Counted from the first letter of the stretch, positions 9,742 to 19,289 are shown. The stretch is 64,000 nt of DNA from Roseibium aestuarii (GCF_008477545.1 NZ_VORA01000001.1:1364001-1428000), one strand, 5' to 3'. Numbers and translations: made by a program. Notes: generated by a model not told the origin, from the sequence alone.

Positions 9742-11625
9742 TCAAACCGCCTCGTCATACTCGGCGGAGAGTTCCAGCCATTCCTCTTCCGTCTTCATCA
9801 GCTTCTTCTCGCAGAAGGCCCGTTCCTTGGCGAATTTCGCCGCGCGATCCGGGTCCCTGGTGAAGAATTCCGGGTCGGACATCATCTCGTCGATCTTCTC
9901 GATCTTTTCCTGAAGGCGGGCCATTTCCTTTTCCGCCAGATCGATCTTGGCCTTCAGCGGCTTGAGCTGGGCGCGCTTCTGGGCGGCGTCGCGGCGCTTG
10001 TCCTGACCCGAGACGGCGGCCTCGGCGGCGGCTTCCTTCTCGCGCGCCTTGCGGGCGGCTTCCGGGCCCTGAAGGATCAGGCGTTTGTAGTCCTCCATGT
10101 CCCCGTCATAGGGCGCCACCGTGCCCCCGTGCACCAGCCACAGGGTGTCGGCGCAGGCCTCCACCAGATGCCGGTCGTGGGAAATGAGCAGCACCGCGCC
10201 CTCGAAGTCGTTGAGCGCCAGCACCAGCGCCTCGCGGCTGTCGATGTCCAGGTGGTTGGTCGGTTCGTCGAGGATCAGCAGGTTCGGTCCGTCGAAGGTG
10301 GCAAGTCCCAGCAGCAGGCGCGCCTTCTCGCCGCCGGAGAGATCCTTGGCGGGCGTGTCCATCCGGTCGGTGGGCAGGCCGAAGCGGGCGACACGGCCCC
10401 GCACCTGGGCTTCCGGCGCCTGGGGCATGAGACTGCGCACATGGTCGACCGCCGTCTCGGCCGGGCGCAGCTCGTCGAGCTGGTGCTGGGCGAAAAAGGC
10501 GATCTTCAGCTTCGAAGCGCGGGTGACCTCGCCGCTCATGGCCTCCAGCCGTCCGGAGATGAGCTTGGCGAAGGTGGACTTGCCGTTGCCGTTGGCGCCC
10601 AGAAGCGCGATGCGGTCGTCCGTGTCCACGTTGATGGTCAGGCCGCGCAGGATCGGCTTGTCGCCATAGCCGGTGCTCACCCCGTGGAGCTTGAGGATCG
10701 GCGGGGAGAGGCGGCCTTCCGGATTGGGGAAGTGGATCGGCCGGGCGCTTTCTTCCGTCAGCGCCGCGATCGGTTGCATCTTTTCCAGCATCTTCAGCCG
10801 CGACTGGGCCTGGCGGGCCTTGGTGGCCTTGGCGCGGAACCGGTCGACGAAGGCCTGCAGGTGCTTGCGCTGCGCATCCTGCTTCTCCTTCGCCTTGGCC
10901 TGCAGCGCCATGGTCTCGCGCCGCTGCCGGTCGAAACTGTCATAGCCGCCGGAGTAATAGGTGAGCTTGCCCTGATCCAGATGAACGATGCTGTCCACCG
11001 CCTTGTTCAGCAGGTCCCGGTCGTGGGAAATGAGCAGAACCTGATGGGGATAGCGCGCCACATAGCTTTCCAGCCAGAGAGTGCCTTCCAGATCGAGATA
11101 GTTGGTCGGCTCGTCGAGCAGCAGCAGGTCCGGCTCGGCAAAGAGCACGGCCGCGAGCGCCACGCGCATGCGCCAGCCGCCGGAGAAGGCGGAACAGGGG
11201 CGCCCCTGCGCTTCCTCGTCAAACCCGAGGCCCGAGAGGATCGAGGCCGCGCGCGCTTCCGCCGTGTGGCTGCCGATGTCGGCAAGCCGCGTGTGGATCT
11301 CGGCAATGCGCGCCGGGTCGCTGGCGGTCTCGGCCTCCGCCAGCAGGGCGGCCCGTTCCGTGTCGGCCTTCAGCACCACCTCCAGCAGCGTCTCTTCCGT
11401 GCCCGGCGCTTCCTGCGCCACCTGGCCGATCCGGGCATTCTTCGGGATCGTCACTGACCCGGTCTCCGAGGCCAGATCCCCGGTGATCAGCTTGAACAGG
11501 GTAGACTTGCCGGCGCCATTGCGGCCGACGAGGCCGGTCTTGGCGCGGGAGGGAAGGGTGACGCTGGCCTTCTCGATGAGAAGCCGGCCGCCGATGCGGT
11601 AGGTGAGGTCGGTGATCTGCAACAT
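9742..11625 (-). CDS. ABC-F family ATPase (ribosome-associated type)
   Basis: Soluble protein of about 627 residues with two ABC nucleotide-binding domains and no membrane domain. ABC-F proteins act on the ribosome as translation factors or antibiotic protection factors. Walker A is GRNGAGKST in domain 1 and GANGNGKST in domain 2; signature motifs are FSGGWRMR and LSGGEKAR; both Walker B motifs read LDEPTN. An arginine/lysine-rich linker lies between the domains, and a charged coiled-coil tail (about 540-625) is like that of Uup/YheS. I chose ATG 11625 (MLQITDLTYRIGG), as family members start there; an upstream in-frame ATG lies at 11658. Neither has a clear ribosome-binding site. Confidence 0.9.
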   Translation of the reverse strand: MLQITDLTYRIGGRLLIEKASVTLPSRAKTGLVGRNGAGKSTLFKLITGDLASETGSVTIPKNARIGQVAQEAPGTEETLLEVVLKADTERAALLAEAETASDPARIAEIHTRLADIGSHTAEARAASILSGLGFDEEAQGRPCSAFSGGWRMRVALAAVLFAEPDLLLLDEPTNYLDLEGTLWLESYVARYPHQVLLISHDRDLLNKAVDSIVHLDQGKLTYYSGGYDSFDRQRRETMALQAKAKEKQDAQRKHLQAFVDRFRAKATKARQAQSRLKMLEKMQPIAALTEESARPIHFPNPEGRLSPPILKLHGVSTGYGDKPILRGLTINVDTDDRIALLGANGNGKSTFAKLISGRLEAMSGEVTRASKLKIAFFAQHQLDELRPAETAVDHVRSLMPQAPEAQVRGRVARFGLPTDRMDTPAKDLSGGEKARLLLGLATFDGPNLLILDEPTNHLDIDSREALVLALNDFEGAVLLISHDRHLVEACADTLWLVHGGTVAPYDGDMEDYKRLILQGPEAARKAREKEAAAEAAVSGQDKRRDAAQKRAQLKPLKAKIDLAEKEMARLQEKIEKIDEMMSDPEFFTRDPDRAAKFAKERAFCEKKLMKTEEEWLELSAEYDEAV

Positions 11626-11712
11626 GGGAAGGAGGAATGGCGGAGCTTGTGCGCCCATGCAAGGAGATTTTGCGGAGCCCCCGGCCGGCCGCGAGTGTGT
11701 TGCCCCCGCCGC

Positions 11713-12714
11713 TCAGTTGCCCTGTGCGCCCCTCGCGTCAGGTGCCGCTGCGTCCTCGTCCTCGTTGTAGCTCTCGCCGTCGCCCTCGCCGTCGTAAGTG
11801 GCGGGAAAGATCTCCAGGAACAGCGCGCCATATCCGCGCAGCAACCCGTCGCACAGGGTCACTTCGCTGCGCGCATCGTCCCAGGCAATGGCCGGCGTGG
11901 TGCAGTTGCGGGCGGCCAGCGTCAGCGGGCGGGTAAAGCCATAGAGCTGGTTCATCTGGCTGGCGACCAGCTCCAGCAGGTGGCTCTCCTTCAGGAAGAG
12001 GCGCAAGGGATCGGTGGCGGCATCCTCGTGGATCACGGCAACGGGCACCCGGTCCGGCACCGCCTCCGGGCGCAGGCCGAAGGTCAGGTCGTGCCAGGTG
12101 TCGAAGGCGGCGTTGAGCCGGGGCGCGCAGGTCTCCAGATCTTCCTCCGGATAGCCCAGACCTTCGGCAAGGGCGGCGAAGCCCGCCGGATCATCCGGGT
12201 CGAGCTGGCTGCACAGCAGCAGGCGGTTGGCAAGGTCGCTGCGCGCGGGCAGGGCCGAAAGCTCTGTTGCGGGTGAGGAAGCCATGTGGCCAAGGGCAAC
12301 GGCGCCGATCAGGCCGGTGGACAGGTAAAGGGCGGCCTCGTCCTCCGCCAGCGCCGACATCTGGATGGCGGACAGCGCGTCCAGGGTGGTCTGGGGTGAC
12401 GGGCCCTTCTCCAGTCCCAGCCGCTGCAGAACGGCTTCGGCCAGCCGGTCATGCAGGGCGACATAGGCATTGCCGGCGAGGAAGATGAAGAACTCGTCGC
12501 GCTGATCCGGCGTCATGGCGGAAAGGAGGGCCGGCAACGGATCGTCGGAGAGGCTCTCGGCAGACGCGGCAGGGGGCGTCACGGCCTCCACGGGAAGGTC
12601 CTCGCGCGTCGCCGCCTGGGCCGGGCTGGATGCTGCAAGACCTGAAAGGGGAGAAAGAGGCGAGAGGGCCAGAAGGAGGGAGAGGCAAAGCGCCCGTCTC
12701 CAGGAGGAGCGCAT
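11713..12714 (-). CDS. Exported DUF4344-like putative metallopeptidase with degenerate active site
   Basis: A 333-residue exported protein with a signal peptide (about residues 1-34, ending AQA-AT). The mature part resembles the DUF4344 putative metallopeptidases: an FxxGNxxxxLH stretch near residues 78-88, cysteines in C..LDPDD and LETCAPRLNAA, and a C-terminal NCTTPAIAWDDARSEVTLC block. At the place where that family has HExxH this protein has H88-D-R-L-A92, so a zinc peptidase function is doubtful. The family call comes from remembered pattern, not a search. The acidic tail is low complexity. An in-frame ATG at 12765 would bury the signal peptide, so I use 12714. Confidence 0.55.
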   Translation of the reverse strand: MRSSWRRALCLSLLLALSPLSPLSGLAASSPAQAATREDLPVEAVTPPAASAESLSDDPLPALLSAMTPDQRDEFFIFLAGNAYVALHDRLAEAVLQRLGLEKGPSPQTTLDALSAIQMSALAEDEAALYLSTGLIGAVALGHMASSPATELSALPARSDLANRLLLCSQLDPDDPAGFAALAEGLGYPEEDLETCAPRLNAAFDTWHDLTFGLRPEAVPDRVPVAVIHEDAATDPLRLFLKESHLLELVASQMNQLYGFTRPLTLAARNCTTPAIAWDDARSEVTLCDGLLRGYGALFLEIFPATYDGEGDGESYNEDEDAAAPDARGAQGN

Positions 12715-12921
12715 CGGGTCGCGCCCCGTCGAGGCAATCTGCGTGAAACCTGTCGTGTCCGCCATGGGGACTAACCCTTGTGTCGATGTGGCGATCCGCC
12801 CTTGCGGAAGCCGGAAGGCCCCTTGCCCGTGGCGACCAGCCTAGCGGCCGCCCCTGAGTCGGGCCAGAGAGCGGGACGAAAGCTCTGGGGGCAAGACGCA
12901 AAAACGTCATGAAGGCCCCCC

Positions 12922-12950
12922 TTGCGATCCCGCCGTGGCACGGCTATAGA
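12922..12950 (+). promoter_or_regulatory. Predicted housekeeping promoter of ndk
   Basis: TTGCGA (12922-12927), a 17-base spacer, then TATAGA (12945-12950). The surrounding CTTGCG...GCTATAG fits the alphaproteobacterial sigma-70 pattern. It would give a leader of about 95 bases before ndk. Confidence 0.6.
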
Positions 12951-13053
12951 AGCGCCAAATCGAGGCTGGCGAAGCAATTCACCGGCCTCTTGCGTATCGG
13001 CGGGACCCGATCCCTCGGCCCGCCTTCACAGACCAACAGGAAGACCCAAGACC

Positions 13054-13476
13054 ATGGCGATTGAACGCACGTTTTCGATGATCAAGCCGGACGCAACCAA
13101 GCGCAACCTGACCGGCGCCATCACCAAGAAGCTCGAAGACGCCGGCCTGCGCGTCGTCGCTTCCAAGCGCGTGTGGATGTCCCAGCGCCAGGCTGAAGCC
13201 TTCTACGCTGTCCACAAGGACCGCCCCTTCTTCGGTGAACTGACCGAGTTCATGTCCTCCGCTCCGACCATCGTTCAGGTCCTGGAAGGCGAAAACGCCA
13301 TTGCCAAGAACCGTGAAGTCATGGGCGCCACCAACCCGGCCAACGCTGACGAAGGCACCATCCGCAAGGAATTCGCCCTGTCCATCGGCGAAAACTCCGT
13401 GCACGGCTCCGACGCTCCGGAAACCGCAGCAGAAGAAATCGCCTTCTGGTTCGCCGGTCACGAAATCGTCGGCTAA
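13054..13476 (+). CDS. ndk: Nucleoside diphosphate kinase
   Basis: Transfers the terminal phosphate of a nucleoside triphosphate to any nucleoside diphosphate through a phosphohistidine. The 140-residue length matches the family. It begins [19 protein letters not shown], and the catalytic histidine is H117 in [12 protein letters not shown]. The frame is open 132 bases further upstream, but ATG 13054 matches the family start and has AGGAAG about 11 bases before it. It uses strongly preferred codons, as expected of a highly expressed gene, and has its own promoter and terminator. Confidence 0.97.
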   Translation: MAIERTFSMIKPDATKRNLTGAITKKLEDAGLRVVASKRVWMSQRQAEAFYAVHKDRPFFGELTEFMSSAPTIVQVLEGENAIAKNREVMGATNPANADEGTIRKEFALSIGENSVHGSDAPETAAEEIAFWFAGHEIVG

Positions 13477-13520
13477 TCCAGCCTGACGGTTCGACCGGAC
13501 GCCTGATCGCGTTCACTTGA

Positions 13521-13555
13521 AAAGGGCCTGCCCGGCAACGGGTGGGCCCTTTTTG
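13521..13555 (+). terminator. Rho-independent terminator after ndk
   Basis: AAAGGGCCTGCCCG, a GCAA loop, CGGGTGGGCCCTTTT. A long GC stem with one wobble pair and a T run, 45 bases after the ndk stop. Confidence 0.88.
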
Positions 13556-13738
13556 CGTGTCCAGCTGCATGACGTGTGTGTCGGCCGGTCGCGGACCCCA
13601 CGCCTGACATGGCTCCGTTACATCTCGCGACGGCTCAAGGACAGCATTTGCCCGCGCAAGGCTCCATCTTCACTACGGAGCGCAAGACCGGCCGGATAGC
13701 CCGCCGGAGACGCCTCTGACCGGACAAGGAGCCTTCTC

Positions 13739-14176
13739 ATGCGCATGCCGACCCTCATTCTCATCGCCGGCCTTGTTGCCCCCTTCGCCGCCGTTTCTGC
13801 TGCCCAGGCCGCGCCCGGCGCGCATTTCATCGAGAACTGGGATCTCGACGGCGACGGCGCCGTCACCGTCGACGAGGCCCGCGACCGCCGGTCCGATGTC
13901 TTCGCCTCCTTTGACACCAATGACGACGGGTTTCTCGATGCCGAGGAATACGTGACCTTTGACGAGGCGCGTGCCAATGATCAGGCCGAGAACGGTCAGG
14001 GCATGGGCGAGGGCCGCCGCAACCCGGCCAATGGCCTGCGTCTGGAGGTCAATGATCTGGACGGCGACGGCCGTGTGTCCCGCGGCGAGTTTCTGGATGC
14101 CGCCGCCGGCTGGATTGCCCGGATCGACCGCAATGGCGACGGGGTCGTGCGTGCCGACGACTTCGGCCGGCCCTGA
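13739..14176 (+). CDS. Exported EF-hand calcium-binding protein
   Basis: A 145-residue periplasmic protein with a signal peptide (about residues 1-24, AAQA-AP). Four EF-hand loops can be seen: DLDGDGAVTVDE, DTNDDGFLDAEE, DLDGDGRVSRGE and DRNGDGVVRADD, arranged as two pairs. It should bind calcium, though the role is unknown; such proteins are common in Hyphomicrobiales. ATG 13739 follows AAGGAG closely. It lies alone between ndk and the molybdopterin oxidoreductase. Confidence 0.85.
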   Translation: MRMPTLILIAGLVAPFAAVSAAQAAPGAHFIENWDLDGDGAVTVDEARDRRSDVFASFDTNDDGFLDAEEYVTFDEARANDQAENGQGMGEGRRNPANGLRLEVNDLDGDGRVSRGEFLDAAAGWIARIDRNGDGVVRADDFGRP

Positions 14177-14284
14177 AGTAGCGCTGGGCAGGCGGCACGG
14201 AGAGCGGGGAGGGAGCGCGCCCCCTCCTTGACAGCGGAGGGTTTCCGACCGACTTTCCGCTCACTTTCCTCCACGAGCCCGATC

Positions 14285-16384
14285 ATGAACAAGCCCCTGC
14301 CGTCGACCGCCTTTTCTGCCTGCCCTCACGACTGTCCCTCGACCTGCGCCCTCGATGTGCATCTGGACGAGGAGGGCCGGGTCAAGCGCCTGAACGGGGC
14401 AAAGGACAACGGCTACACCGCCGGCGTGATCTGCGCCAAGGTCGCCCGCTATGCGGACCGGCTCTATCATCCGGACCGGCTGAAGACGCCCCTGCGCCGC
14501 ATCGGCCCCAAGGGCTCCGGCCAGTTCGAGCCCATCTCCTGGGATGCGGCACTCGACCTGATCGCCGAGAAGTTCCTGGCAGCGGAGGCCGAATTCGGCG
14601 CCGAGAGCGTCTGGCCCTATTACTACGCCGGGACCATGGGTCTGGTGCAGCGCGACAGCATCTGGCGCCTGACCCATGCCAAGGGCTACTCCCGCATGTT
14701 CGGCAGCTTCTGCACCAACATGGCCTGGACCGGCTATGTGGCCGGAACCGGTCTTCTGGCCGGCCCCGATCCGCGCGAGATGGCGGTTTCCGACCAGATC
14801 GTGATCTGGGGCACCAATCCGGTGGCCACCCAGGTCAACGTGATGACCCACGTCACCGCCGCCCGCAAGAACCGTGGCGCAAGGCTGATCGTGGTCGACG
14901 TCTACCGCACCCAGACCATGAAGCAGGCCGACATCGGCCTGGTGATCCGGCCGGGCACCGACGCGGCCCTTGCCTGCGGCATCATGCATGTGCTCTTCCG
15001 CGATGGCTTTGCCGACCGGGACTATCTCGCCGCCTATACCGACTGCCCGGATGAGCTGGAAGAACACCTCAAGACCCGGACCCCGGAATGGGCCGCGGCG
15101 ATCACCGGGCTCGATGTCGAGCAGATCGTCGAGGCGGCCAATGCCATCGGCACGGTCAAGAAGACCTATTTCCGCCTCGGCTACGGCTTCACCCGCTCGC
15201 GCAATGGCGCGGTCTCCATGCATGCGGCCGCAAGCATCGGCGCGGTCACCGGCTGCTGGAAATACGAGGGCGGCGGGGTCTTCCACAACAACGGTGCCAT
15301 CTACAAGCTCGACAAGTCGATGATCGAGGCGCCCGAGCTGCTGGATCATCCGACCCGTCAGCTCGACCAGTCCCTCGTCGGCCGCATCCTCACCGGCGAT
15401 GAGGCCGCCCTTCTCGGCGGCGGGCCGGTCAAGGCGATGATCATCCAGAACACCAATCCGGTCTCGGTCGCCCCCGAGCAGGAGCTGGTGCGCAAGGGCT
15501 TCGCCCGCGAGGATCTCTTCACCGTGGTCCACGAGCAGTTCCTCACCGACACGGCCCGGATGGCCGATATCGTGCTGCCCGCCACCCAGTTCCTGGAGCA
15601 TGACGACATCTACAAGGGCGGCGGCCATCAGTATCTTCTCTTCGGCCCGAAGGTCGTCGAGCCGGAGGAGGGGCCGAAGGAGAACCTCTTCGTACTCAAC
15701 GAGATCGCAAAGCGCGTTCATGCAAAGGATCATCCCGGCTTCCACATGAGCGCCCGCGAGCACGTGGACTGGATGATGCGTGCCTCGGGCTACGGCACCC
15801 TGGAGGACTTCGAGGCCGCGCGCTGGATCGACCTGCAGCCGGACTTCGAGACTGCCCATTATCTCAAGGGCTTCGGACATGCCGACGGCAAGTTCCACTT
15901 CAAGCCCGACTGGGGCCGCTCGGCAGCGCCCAACAAGCCGACCGACGGGCGCGTCTTCGGTCCCTGGACCACCATGCCCGAGCTGCCCGACCAGTGGGAC
16001 GCGATCGAGGCCGCCGACGAGCGTCATCCGTTCCGTCTGGTGACCGCGCCGGCCCATTCCTTCCTGAACTCGACCTTCAACGAGAACGAGACTGGCCGGA
16101 AGAAGGAACGCCGCCCGGAGGCGTGGCTGCGGGCGGCCGATGCGCAAGCCCTGGGCATTGCCGATGGCGATCTGGTGAAGATGGGCAATCACCGCGGTGT
16201 GGTGACCCTCCATGCCCGTTTCTACGAGGACGTGACCCCGGGCACGGTGATCTCCGAAGGCATCTGGCCGAACGACAGTTTCGTCGGCGGAAAGGGCATC
16301 AACACACTCACCGGCGCCGACCCCGTCGCCCCCTACGGCGGCGCCGCCTTCCACGACACGGCGGTCTGGATCCGCAAGGCGTGA
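14285..16384 (+). CDS. Molybdopterin-dependent oxidoreductase with 4Fe-4S cluster
   Basis: A 699-residue catalytic subunit of the DMSO-reductase family. The N-terminal [4Fe-4S] ligands are C13, C17, C21 and C50 (CPHDCPSTC then VICAK). The molybdopterin domains follow (FGSFCTNMAW, IVIWGTNPVATQ, LIVVDVYRT, MIIQNTNPVSVAPE), and the C-terminal cofactor-binding barrel includes FLNSTFNE and DGDLVKMGNHRG. There is no twin-arginine signal, so the enzyme is cytoplasmic. The substrate is unknown, and no electron-transfer subunit is adjacent. ATG 14285 is the family-like start; the frame is open upstream to 14228. The next gene starts 7 bases after the stop. Confidence 0.88.
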   Translation: MNKPLPSTAFSACPHDCPSTCALDVHLDEEGRVKRLNGAKDNGYTAGVICAKVARYADRLYHPDRLKTPLRRIGPKGSGQFEPISWDAALDLIAEKFLAAEAEFGAESVWPYYYAGTMGLVQRDSIWRLTHAKGYSRMFGSFCTNMAWTGYVAGTGLLAGPDPREMAVSDQIVIWGTNPVATQVNVMTHVTAARKNRGARLIVVDVYRTQTMKQADIGLVIRPGTDAALACGIMHVLFRDGFADRDYLAAYTDCPDELEEHLKTRTPEWAAAITGLDVEQIVEAANAIGTVKKTYFRLGYGFTRSRNGAVSMHAAASIGAVTGCWKYEGGGVFHNNGAIYKLDKSMIEAPELLDHPTRQLDQSLVGRILTGDEAALLGGGPVKAMIIQNTNPVSVAPEQELVRKGFAREDLFTVVHEQFLTDTARMADIVLPATQFLEHDDIYKGGGHQYLLFGPKVVEPEEGPKENLFVLNEIAKRVHAKDHPGFHMSAREHVDWMMRASGYGTLEDFEAARWIDLQPDFETAHYLKGFGHADGKFHFKPDWGRSAAPNKPTDGRVFGPWTTMPELPDQWDAIEAADERHPFRLVTAPAHSFLNSTFNENETGRKKERRPEAWLRAADAQALGIADGDLVKMGNHRGVVTLHARFYEDVTPGTVISEGIWPNDSFVGGKGINTLTGADPVAPYGGAAFHDTAVWIRKA

Positions 16385-16391
16385 AGGGCCG

Positions 16392-16898
16392 ATGACGGAC
16401 CCGCGTGCGCCCGAGATGCAATGGGACCTCTGGCGCAAGGCCCAGTCCGCCGAGGCCCTGATGGCCCTCGTGGTGCGGGCGCAGTTGAGGGTGCTCCCCT
16501 TGCTCTCCGGCCAGGGGCCGGCGGCAGAGGCAGATCCCGCGGCGCGGAGCCGCAATGCCCTCCAGACCCTCGCCCGGGACTGGCAGCGCGTGACGATTCC
16601 TCAGGACTTTCGCGATCAGGATGATCTCTACAGCCGCGCCCGGGCGCTCATCGCGGCCGCCCGCCTCGGGCAGGACGAGGACGATTGCGCCACCTATCAG
16701 GACATGTGCGCCCTGCGCTCGGGCATGTCGCCCTCAGAGCTTTTGACCATGCCCCTCTGGCCGGAGGGCGCGCCTGCCTGGGCCGTCCGGTTCTGGCTGC
16801 AGATCCGCGACCAACTGCAGGAAGATGCATCCTCCGCCGAACCCGGCGATGCGGCGCTCGTGCAATGGTACGACGACATGCTCCGCCGCCCCCGTTGA
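16392..16898 (+). CDS. Hypothetical protein, 168 aa
   Basis: Unrecognised soluble protein rich in tryptophan, leucine and acidic residues (MQWDLWRKAQSAEALMALVVRAQ... WAVRFWLQIRDQLQED). No signal peptide or membrane segment. It starts 7 bases after the oxidoreductase, with GAAGGG just upstream, so the two form an operon. A dedicated helper for the enzyme (maturation or cofactor handling) is possible but is inferred only from position. Confidence 0.65.
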   Translation: MTDPRAPEMQWDLWRKAQSAEALMALVVRAQLRVLPLLSGQGPAAEADPAARSRNALQTLARDWQRVTIPQDFRDQDDLYSRARALIAAARLGQDEDDCATYQDMCALRSGMSPSELLTMPLWPEGAPAWAVRFWLQIRDQLQEDASSAEPGDAALVQWYDDMLRRPR

Positions 16899-17100
16899 CC
16901 CCGACCACGTGAAGGCGCGAGCCAAAAGCGTGCGGCACATAGGGCTTGCGGCCAGGGAGGGCAATCCTGTCCCCTGTGCCGAGGATACGGTCCTCGGCCC
17001 CCGTGTCTTTCGCTTTCACCTCTCCTCCATGCCATGGCATCCATGCCGTTCCCTTGCCTCCTCGCGGGGCCGTGCTGGGTCAAGGCGTCACCGCATCGAT

Positions 17101-17119
17101 GCTCGGGTCAAGCCCGAGC
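17101..17119. repeat. Dispersed palindrome family B, copy 2
   Basis: GCTCGGGTCAAGCCCGAGC, a perfect palindrome around a short centre, shared with 9398-9418. Confidence 0.8.
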
Positions 17120-17222
17120 AAGACGGAGGAGAAGGGAGGGATATCGCAAGAGAGCTTGCGAGGGAGCGGCCCTGAGGTGGCATTGGCGAGCGGATCCGGG
17201 TCCCGGAGGCAGCCACCTGTTA

Positions 17223-17269
17223 CCTCTCCCGAGACCGGGAGAGGTCGGCGCGCAGCGCCGGGTGAGGGG
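17223..17269. repeat. Dispersed intergenic repeat family A, copy 2
   Basis: Same stem and tail as the copy at 9214-9261, with one or two base differences (CAGCGCCGGG here against CAGCGCAGGG). Confidence 0.85.
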
Positions 17270-17399
17270 TGTGCCTTCTCACCTCGGAGTTAGCAGCAGA
17301 GCCACGAGATGATGGCGAGGATCGGCTTCGGTGGAGACGCAGGCCGCAGGTCGTGGTCGGTCGGTGCTGAAGCGAGAGCCCTGTTCATGCACAAGACAC

Positions 17400-17438
17400 A
17401 AAAAAGGCCGGAGGGCGTATCGCTGCCTCCGGCCTTTT
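17400..17438 (-). terminator. Rho-independent terminator after purN
   Basis: On the minus strand AAAAGGCCGGAGG, a short loop, then CCTCCGGCCTTTTTT. It lies about 30 bases beyond the purN stop. Confidence 0.9.
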
Positions 17439-17463
17439 GCCTGTCAGGAACGGGTCTCGCGCC

Positions 17464-18201
17464 TCAGGGCACGATGAGGGCGCCGGGTTCGGGGGCGTCG
17501 CCGCTGAAGCTGTCCGTGCCGCTGACGACCCGGCGGTCGCGCAGCTTGGCCTTGCCGGAGGCCACGAGCGCAAGGGCGCGGGGGTAGATCTGGTGCTCGA
17601 CGCCGAGCACCCGCGCGCCCAGGGTCTCGGGCGTGTCGTCATCGAGGACCGGAACGGCCCCTTGCGCGATGATCGGTCCGTCGTCCATCTCGGCCGAGAC
17701 GAAATGCACGGTCGCGCCATGCAGCTTGACGCCGGCTTCCAGCGCCCGCTCGTGGGTCGCCAGTCCCTTGAAGGAGGGCAGCAGCGCCGGGTGGATGTTG
17801 ATCATCCGGTCCCTCCAGGCATTGACCAGGAAGGGGGTCAGCAGGCGCATGAAGCCGGCCAGCGCCACGATCTCGATCCGTTCTGCCTTGAGGATGGCGT
17901 CCACGGCCCGCTCAAAACCTTCCCGGTCCCCCTTGTAGTCCCGGTGGTCGACCACGGCGGTGGCAATGCCGAACTCCGCGGCGCGGGCCAGCCCGCCCGC
18001 ATCCGGCCTGTTGGAGAGCACGAGGGCGATTTCCGCCGGGTAGGCCGGATCCATCGCCGCCGCGATCAAGGACTGCATGTTGGAGCCGCGTCCGGAGATG
18101 AGCACGGCAACGCGCTTGCGCTCGATCTTGCGGACCGGCCCAGTGTCGCTGCCAGTGCCAGTGCCAGTCTCGGAGCCAGCGCCGGTTCCCGTGCCGCTCA
18201 T
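17464..18201 (-). CDS. purN: Phosphoribosylglycinamide formyltransferase PurN
   Basis: Transfers a formyl group from 10-formyltetrahydrofolate to GAR in purine synthesis. The core has [21 protein letters not shown] and [12 protein letters not shown] with the catalytic Asn/His, then [18 protein letters not shown]. The ATG at 18201 overlaps the purM stop (ATGA), indicating translational coupling. The first 28 residues are an extension absent from the usual family start: a Gly/Thr/Ser low-complexity stretch ([20 protein letters not shown]) encoded by short GC-rich repeats. The first core strand starts near residue 31. Confidence 0.95.
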   Translation of the reverse strand: MSGTGTGAGSETGTGTGSDTGPVRKIERKRVAVLISGRGSNMQSLIAAAMDPAYPAEIALVLSNRPDAGGLARAAEFGIATAVVDHRDYKGDREGFERAVDAILKAERIEIVALAGFMRLLTPFLVNAWRDRMINIHPALLPSFKGLATHERALEAGVKLHGATVHFVSAEMDDGPIIAQGAVPVLDDDTPETLGARVLGVEHQIYPRALALVASGKAKLRDRRVVSGTDSFSGDAPEPGALIVP

Positions 18202-19289
18202 GCGGTCAGGCCCAGGGAGCCGGTGAAGTGGACGGCTTCGCCCGTGCCGGTGCCTTCCGGAGCGATCGTGCCGATGCGGAACACGGTCTCGCCTTCACGG
18301 GTCAGCACATCGGTCACGGCCTGCGCCTGATCGGCCGCCACCACGATCACCATGCCGACGCCGCAGTTGAAGGTGCGCAGCATTTCCTTTTCCGCCACGC
18401 CGCCGGCCTTCGCCAGCCACTTGAAGACCGCCGGCGCATCGATGGCGCTCAGATCGATCTCGGCTACCGTGCCCTCGGGCAGCACGCGCGGCAGGTTTTC
18501 CGGCAGGCCGCCACCGGTGATGTGCGCCAGCGCCTTGACCCCGGAGGTTTCCTTGAGTGCGGCCAGCAGCGGCTTCACATAGATGCGGGTCGGCGTCATC
18601 AGGGCTTCGCCCAGCGACTTGCCGTCGGCAAACGGCGCCGCATCGTCCCAGGTCAGGCCGGAGACGGCGACGATCTTGCGCACCAGGGAGAAGCCATTGG
18701 AGTGAACGCCGGAGGAGGCGAGGCCCAGCAGCACGTCGCCGGTCGCCACATCCTTGCGCGGCAGGATCTGGTCGCGCTCGACGGCGCCGACCGAGAAACC
18801 GGCGAGGTCATAGTCGTCCTTGGCATACATGCCGGGCATCTCGGCGGTTTCGCCGCCGATCAGGGCGCAGCCGGAGATCTTGCAGCCATCGGCAATGCCT
18901 GCGACCACATCCGTTGCGGTGGCAACGTCAAGGGCGCCACAGGCGAAATAATCCAGGAAGAAGAGGGGTTCGGCACCCTGGACCACCAGGTCGTTGACGC
19001 ACATGGCCACCAGATCGATGCCGACGGTGCGGTGCTGGGCGGTGTCGATGGCGATCTTCAGCTTGGTGCCGACGCCGTCATTGGCGGCCACCAGGATCGG
19101 GTCCTTGAAGCCCGCGCCCTTGAGATCGAACAGGCCGCCGAAGCCTCCGATGTCGCTGTCGGCGCCTGCCCGGGCGGTGGCCTTGACCAGCGGCTTGATG
19201 CGCTTGACCAGTTCGTTGCCCGCGTCGATGTCGACGCCAGACTGGGCGTAGGTCAGACCGTTCTGGCCGGTGGACGAGGTATCGCTCAT
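18198..19289 (-). CDS. purM: Phosphoribosylformylglycinamidine cyclo-ligase PurM
   Basis: AIR synthetase: closes the imidazole ring from FGAM with ATP. The 363 residues show the family blocks: [16 protein letters not shown], a glycine-rich [69 protein letters not shown] and [10 protein letters not shown]. The frame is open far upstream, antisense to perM; ATG 19289 is chosen because [16 protein letters not shown] leads straight into the conserved domain and GGAAGCGGAG precedes it. First gene of the purM-purN operon. Confidence 0.97.
   Translation of the reverse strand: MSDTSSTGQNGLTYAQSGVDIDAGNELVKRIKPLVKATARAGADSDIGGFGGLFDLKGAGFKDPILVAANDGVGTKLKIAIDTAQHRTVGIDLVAMCVNDLVVQGAEPLFFLDYFACGALDVATATDVVAGIADGCKISGCALIGGETAEMPGMYAKDDYDLAGFSVGAVERDQILPRKDVATGDVLLGLASSGVHSNGFSLVRKIVAVSGLTWDDAAPFADGKSLGEALMTPTRIYVKPLLAALKETSGVKALAHITGGGLPENLPRVLPEGTVAEIDLSAIDAPAVFKWLAKAGGVAEKEMLRTFNCGVGMVIVVAADQAQAVTDVLTREGETVFRIGTIAPEGTGTGEAVHFTGSLGLTA

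Larger units (their letters stand above)
16899..17463. other. 565-base repeat-rich spacer, no gene
   Basis: Short open frames only. It contains copies of intergenic repeats B (17101-17119) and A (17223-17269) and, at its right end, the purN terminator. Confidence 0.7.

Noticed and set aside
9463-11457. 664-codon plus-strand open frame
   Set aside because: Runs antisense through the ABC-F gene, whose Walker and signature motifs are clear on the other strand; no family features of its own.
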